Shown one piece after another: positions 16,877-18,709 of a stretch of 18,709 nucleotides of DNA. Origin of the DNA: Mucilaginibacter sp. (GTDB lineage Bacteria; Bacteroidota; Bacteroidia; Sphingobacteriales; Sphingobacteriaceae). The notes under the pieces are model-generated. The model worked only from the letters and a program-made list of their open reading frames with translations. It was not told the DNA's origin and searched no databases. Where the stretch lies: positions 1-18,709 of the forward strand of contig JACMRC010000312.1 in NCBI GenBank assembly GCA_014376655.1, in the 5' to 3' direction. Made by a program: the position numbers and the translations under genes. How positions within the stretch are numbered: the stretch's first letter is position 1; every line of letters starts with the position of its first letter.

Positions 16877-17736
16877 GCACTCCTTACTCATTTATTGTTT
16901 TAACTTATAATGAAGAGGTACACCTGCCCCGGTTTTTACAATCGATAGCAGAGTTAAACGCCCCTGTTTTTATTGTTGACTCTGGCAGTACCGATGATAC
17001 GATTAAAATTGGTGAGGAGTATGGCGCGACATTTTTATATAACCCGTTCCAAAATCACCCAACGCAATGGGATTTCGCGCTTAAAAACTGCCCGGTACAA
17101 ACGCCATGGGTAATTTGTTTAGATGCAGACCAGGCACTAACACACGAACTAAAACAACACCTGATTAATTTTAAAGACGAAGAGCATACAGGCACTAATG
17201 GCTTTTACTTTAACCGTAAAAACTTTTTTAAGGGCCGGTGGATAAAACACGGCGGCTATTACCCGTTCTATTTATTAAAGATGTTTAGGTACGGCGTTGG
17301 CTACTCGGACACTACCGAAAAAATGGACCATCGTTTTGTAGTACCGGGTAAAACCGAAATTTGGAAAGACGGCCATTTATTAGAAGAAAATTTAAAAGAG
17401 AACAGTATAAGCTTTTGGATAGCCAAGCACAATAGGTACAGCGATTTGGTTGCCCAGCAGGAGGTAGAGCGAATGCGATCTGCCATAACATTGGCAGAAC
17501 AACCCACCTTTTGGGGATCGCCTAATCAGCGTAAGGCCTGGTATAAGCAAAGGTGGCAAAAACTACCGCGGTATATACGCCCAATGTTATACTTTACCCA
17601 ACGTATGATATTTCAGTTAGGGATTTTAGATGGCCGTACGGGCATAGTATTTCATTTTTTGCAAGGCTTTTGGTTCCGGCTGGTTGTAGATATTAAAATT
17701 GATGAAATTTTAAAACAGCAAAATGATACCAAATAA
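16873..17736 (+). CDS. Glycosyltransferase family 2, WaaE/KdtX-like
   Basis: A 287-residue GT2 enzyme of the group related to WaaE/KdtX lipopolysaccharide core transferases. The N-terminus 'SFIVLTYNEEVHLPRFLQSI' (6-25) has the TYNEE signature of this group. 'DSGSTDDT' (36-43) and 'CLDADQ' (82-87) form the nucleotide and metal sites. 'FKGRWIKHGGYYPFYLLKMF' (119-138) and 'AKHNRYSDL' (184-192) match the conserved second half. A membrane-associated C-terminus with 'GFWFR' is common in such enzymes. TTG 16873 overlaps the methyltransferase stop (TTGA). The 3' end overlaps the exosortase gene by 14 bases, suggesting co-production. In this setting it probably acts on the exopolysaccharide rather than on an LPS core. 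Confidence 0.92.
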   Translation: MSTPYSFIVLTYNEEVHLPRFLQSIAELNAPVFIVDSGSTDDTIKIGEEYGATFLYNPFQNHPTQWDFALKNCPVQTPWVICLDADQALTHELKQHLINFKDEEHTGTNGFYFNRKNFFKGRWIKHGGYYPFYLLKMFRYGVGYSDTTEKMDHRFVVPGKTEIWKDGHLLEENLKENSISFWIAKHNRYSDLVAQQEVERMRSAITLAEQPTFWGSPNQRKAWYKQRWQKLPRYIRPMLYFTQRMIFQLGILDGRTGIVFHFLQGFWFRLVVDIKIDEILKQQNDTK

Positions 17737-18268
17737 GCAAAATAATCCTATAAGGTTTGCCGTATGGTTTATTGGCTTATTCCTGGTGTTTTACTATTTC
17801 AATATCTTATTTTTTGGGCTTACAACCCCGGGCGGCAATTACAGCCCATTTTTGGCAGGGTATTTAAATTACATAGCGGTATTACGCTGGATATTGTTAA
17901 AATGCAGTGCTTCTGTTTTAAGTTGCTGGGGTTTTACTGCTATTACTAATAACTACGAACTCTTGGTTGCCGGGCGTAGTTCCATTGTACTGGTATACTC
18001 TTGCCTGGGTTTGGGCGTTGTTAGTTTCTTTACGGCATTTGTACTGGCTTATCCAAAACCGCGTAAAGCAAAAATCGTATTCTTAATATCAGGCATTCTT
18101 GGCATTGAGTTTTTAAACGTGATCCGTTTTGTAGTGCTGGCCCTGTTTTGGGATAAACGCCCGGGGACGATTATTGATCATCACACAATTTTTAATATCT
18201 TCATCTATATTGTAATAAGTGCCTGTCTTTATTTTTGGGTAAAAAATGATGTGGCTGTAAAAAAATAA
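17723..18268 (+). CDS. xrtY: Exosortase/archaeosortase family transpeptidase, probable exosortase Y
   Basis: A 181-residue polytopic membrane protein with about five hydrophobic segments (near 11-31, 48-70, 86-110, 116-142, 155-173). It keeps the three invariant residues of exosortases in the right order: Cys94 in 'VYSCLGLG', Arg135 in 'NVIRF', and His153/His154 in 'IDHHTIFN'. Exosortases are cysteine proteases/transpeptidases that cut proteins with a C-terminal PEP-CTERM-like tag (motif, hydrophobic helix, basic tail) in the inner membrane; they are typically encoded in EPS operons, as here. The Cys motif CLGLG departs from the common CSGLR. The exosortase Y label comes from memory of Sphingobacteriaceae annotations plus the adjacent Wzy-like and GT4 genes; the family call is firm, the subtype less so. 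No tagged substrate is visible in this window. Confidence 0.85.
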   Translation: MIPNKQNNPIRFAVWFIGLFLVFYYFNILFFGLTTPGGNYSPFLAGYLNYIAVLRWILLKCSASVLSCWGFTAITNNYELLVAGRSSIVLVYSCLGLGVVSFFTAFVLAYPKPRKAKIVFLISGILGIEFLNVIRFVVLALFWDKRPGTIIDHHTIFNIFIYIVISACLYFWVKNDVAVKK

Positions 18269-18269
18269 C

Positions 18270-18709
18270 ATGCAAAAAACCGACCTGGAATCGTACAATA
18301 ATCACCCCTATCACCCCGGTGGCAATATGCTTAAAAGGGTGTTATGGCATTACGTAAGCGGTTTTGTTTTTAAAACAAGCTTATTCCCGGTGTACAGTAT
18401 AAAAGTGATGCTATTGCGCTTATTTGGCGCTAAAATTGGCAAACAGGTTGAGATTAAACCCTGCGTTAATATAAAGTACCCATGGTTGCTTACCATTTAT
18501 GATGAGGTTTGGATTGGTGAAAATGTATGGATAGATAATATAGCCATGGTTACCATTGGTAGTAATGTATGTATATCGCAAGGTGCAACCATACTTACCG
18601 GCAGCCACAATTACAAAAAGCCGTCATTTGATTTGATTACAGGCGCTTTGATGATAGAAGATGGCGTATGGATAGGCGCGCTTGCAACTGTTAACCAGGG
18701 GCTTGTTAT
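18270..18709 (+). CDS. wcaF: WcaF-type polysaccharide acetyltransferase, left-handed beta-helix family; 3' end outside window
   Basis: An open frame begins at ATG 18270, one base after the exosortase TAA, and runs off the window after 146 codons. The N-terminus has 'SLFPVYSIKVMLLRLFGAKI' (37-56), a typical WcaF opening, then hexapeptide-type repeats: 'IGKQVEIKPCVNIKYPW' (56-72), 'VWIGENVWIDN' (80-90), 'VTIGSNVCISQGATILTGSH' (94-113). The His in 'GSHNY' (111-115) is the expected catalytic residue of these acetyl-CoA-dependent enzymes, and 'VWIGALATVNQG' (133-144) continues the helix. WcaF proteins are about 180 residues, so some 35-40 residues are missing. It is a soluble cytoplasmic O-acetyltransferase that would acetylate a sugar before export, complementing the three membrane acyltransferases. 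No frameshift is seen in the visible part. Confidence 0.93.
   Translation, partial: MQKTDLESYNNHPYHPGGNMLKRVLWHYVSGFVFKTSLFPVYSIKVMLLRLFGAKIGKQVEIKPCVNIKYPWLLTIYDEVWIGENVWIDNIAMVTIGSNVCISQGATILTGSHNYKKPSFDLITGALMIEDGVWIGALATVNQGLV

Larger units (their letters stand above)
1..18709 (+). other. Part of one co-directional polysaccharide biosynthesis operon
   Basis: Twenty consecutive genes run on the + strand and occupy essentially every base. The largest gap between stop and next start is 8 bases (5255-5262); the other gaps are 0, 1, 1 and 4 bases. The remaining neighbours overlap, in order along the window, by about 8, 10, 17, 14-17, 8, 11-29, 1, 4, 1, 17, 4, 8, 4 and 14 bases. No gap could hold a promoter, a hairpin terminator or an RNA gene, so the window is most simply read as the interior of one transcript whose promoter lies upstream of base 1 and whose end lies past base 18709. 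Promoters inside coding sequence cannot be excluded by eye. Confidence 0.85.

Noticed and set aside
17764..17949. 61-residue + strand open frame within the exosortase gene
   Set aside because: It is an out-of-frame reading of the exosortase coding sequence with no motif or independent start context.
18420..18608. 62-residue open frame on the minus strand
   Set aside because: It is antisense to the WcaF-type acetyltransferase, whose hexapeptide repeats make the + strand reading certain.
1..18709. CRISPR arrays, tRNA or rRNA genes, insertion sequences, attachment sites
   Set aside because: No regularly spaced repeats, transposase-like proteins, terminal inverted repeats or structured RNA sequence was seen, and coding sequence leaves no room for them.

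Overview
The window is a single stretch of a large exopolysaccharide (EPS) or surface-polysaccharide biosynthesis operon from a Bacteroidota bacterium. The most likely source is a Sphingobacteriaceae member (Mucilaginibacter/Pedobacter type). This rests on the AT-rich coding sequence, the weak or absent Shine-Dalgarno sequences, the protein style, and an exosortase next to a Wzy-like polymerase and a 'SYKPAYIYGGPTMSV'-type glycosyltransferase. The species assignment is inference. Twenty genes, all on the + strand, fill the window with no gap longer than 8 bases. Most neighbours overlap by 1-17 bases, and about eight start with GTG or TTG, so the set looks translationally coupled. No promoter, terminator, RNA gene, CRISPR array or mobile element is visible.

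Layout. Bases 2-7948 hold the 3' end of a probable GT10 fucosyltransferase, a GT2, a GT61 (DUF563), a first membrane acyltransferase (OafA-like), a GT8-like enzyme, a second GT2, a SAM methyltransferase, an atypical GT-B enzyme and a GT4. Bases 7941-13737 hold two more OafA-like acyltransferases separated by a GT-B enzyme, followed by two further GT-B/GT4 enzymes. Bases 13721-18709 form what looks like a distinct module: Wzy-like polymerase, GT4, methyltransferase, GT2 (WaaE-like), a small exosortase with Cys/Arg/His catalytic residues (probable XrtY), and the 5' part of a WcaF-type acetyltransferase that runs off the window.

How it fits together (inference). About twelve glycosyltransferases would build a long, branched repeat unit on a lipid carrier at the inner membrane. 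Two methyltransferases, three membrane acyltransferases and one soluble left-handed beta-helix acetyltransferase would decorate it, and the Wzy-like protein would polymerise it in the periplasm. The exosortase would cleave C-terminally tagged proteins and possibly join them to the product. No tagged substrate protein, initiating phosphoglycosyltransferase, flippase, or Wza/Wzc-type export component lies in this window, so they must be elsewhere. The exosortase inside a polysaccharide operon, without a substrate gene beside it, is the most interesting feature.
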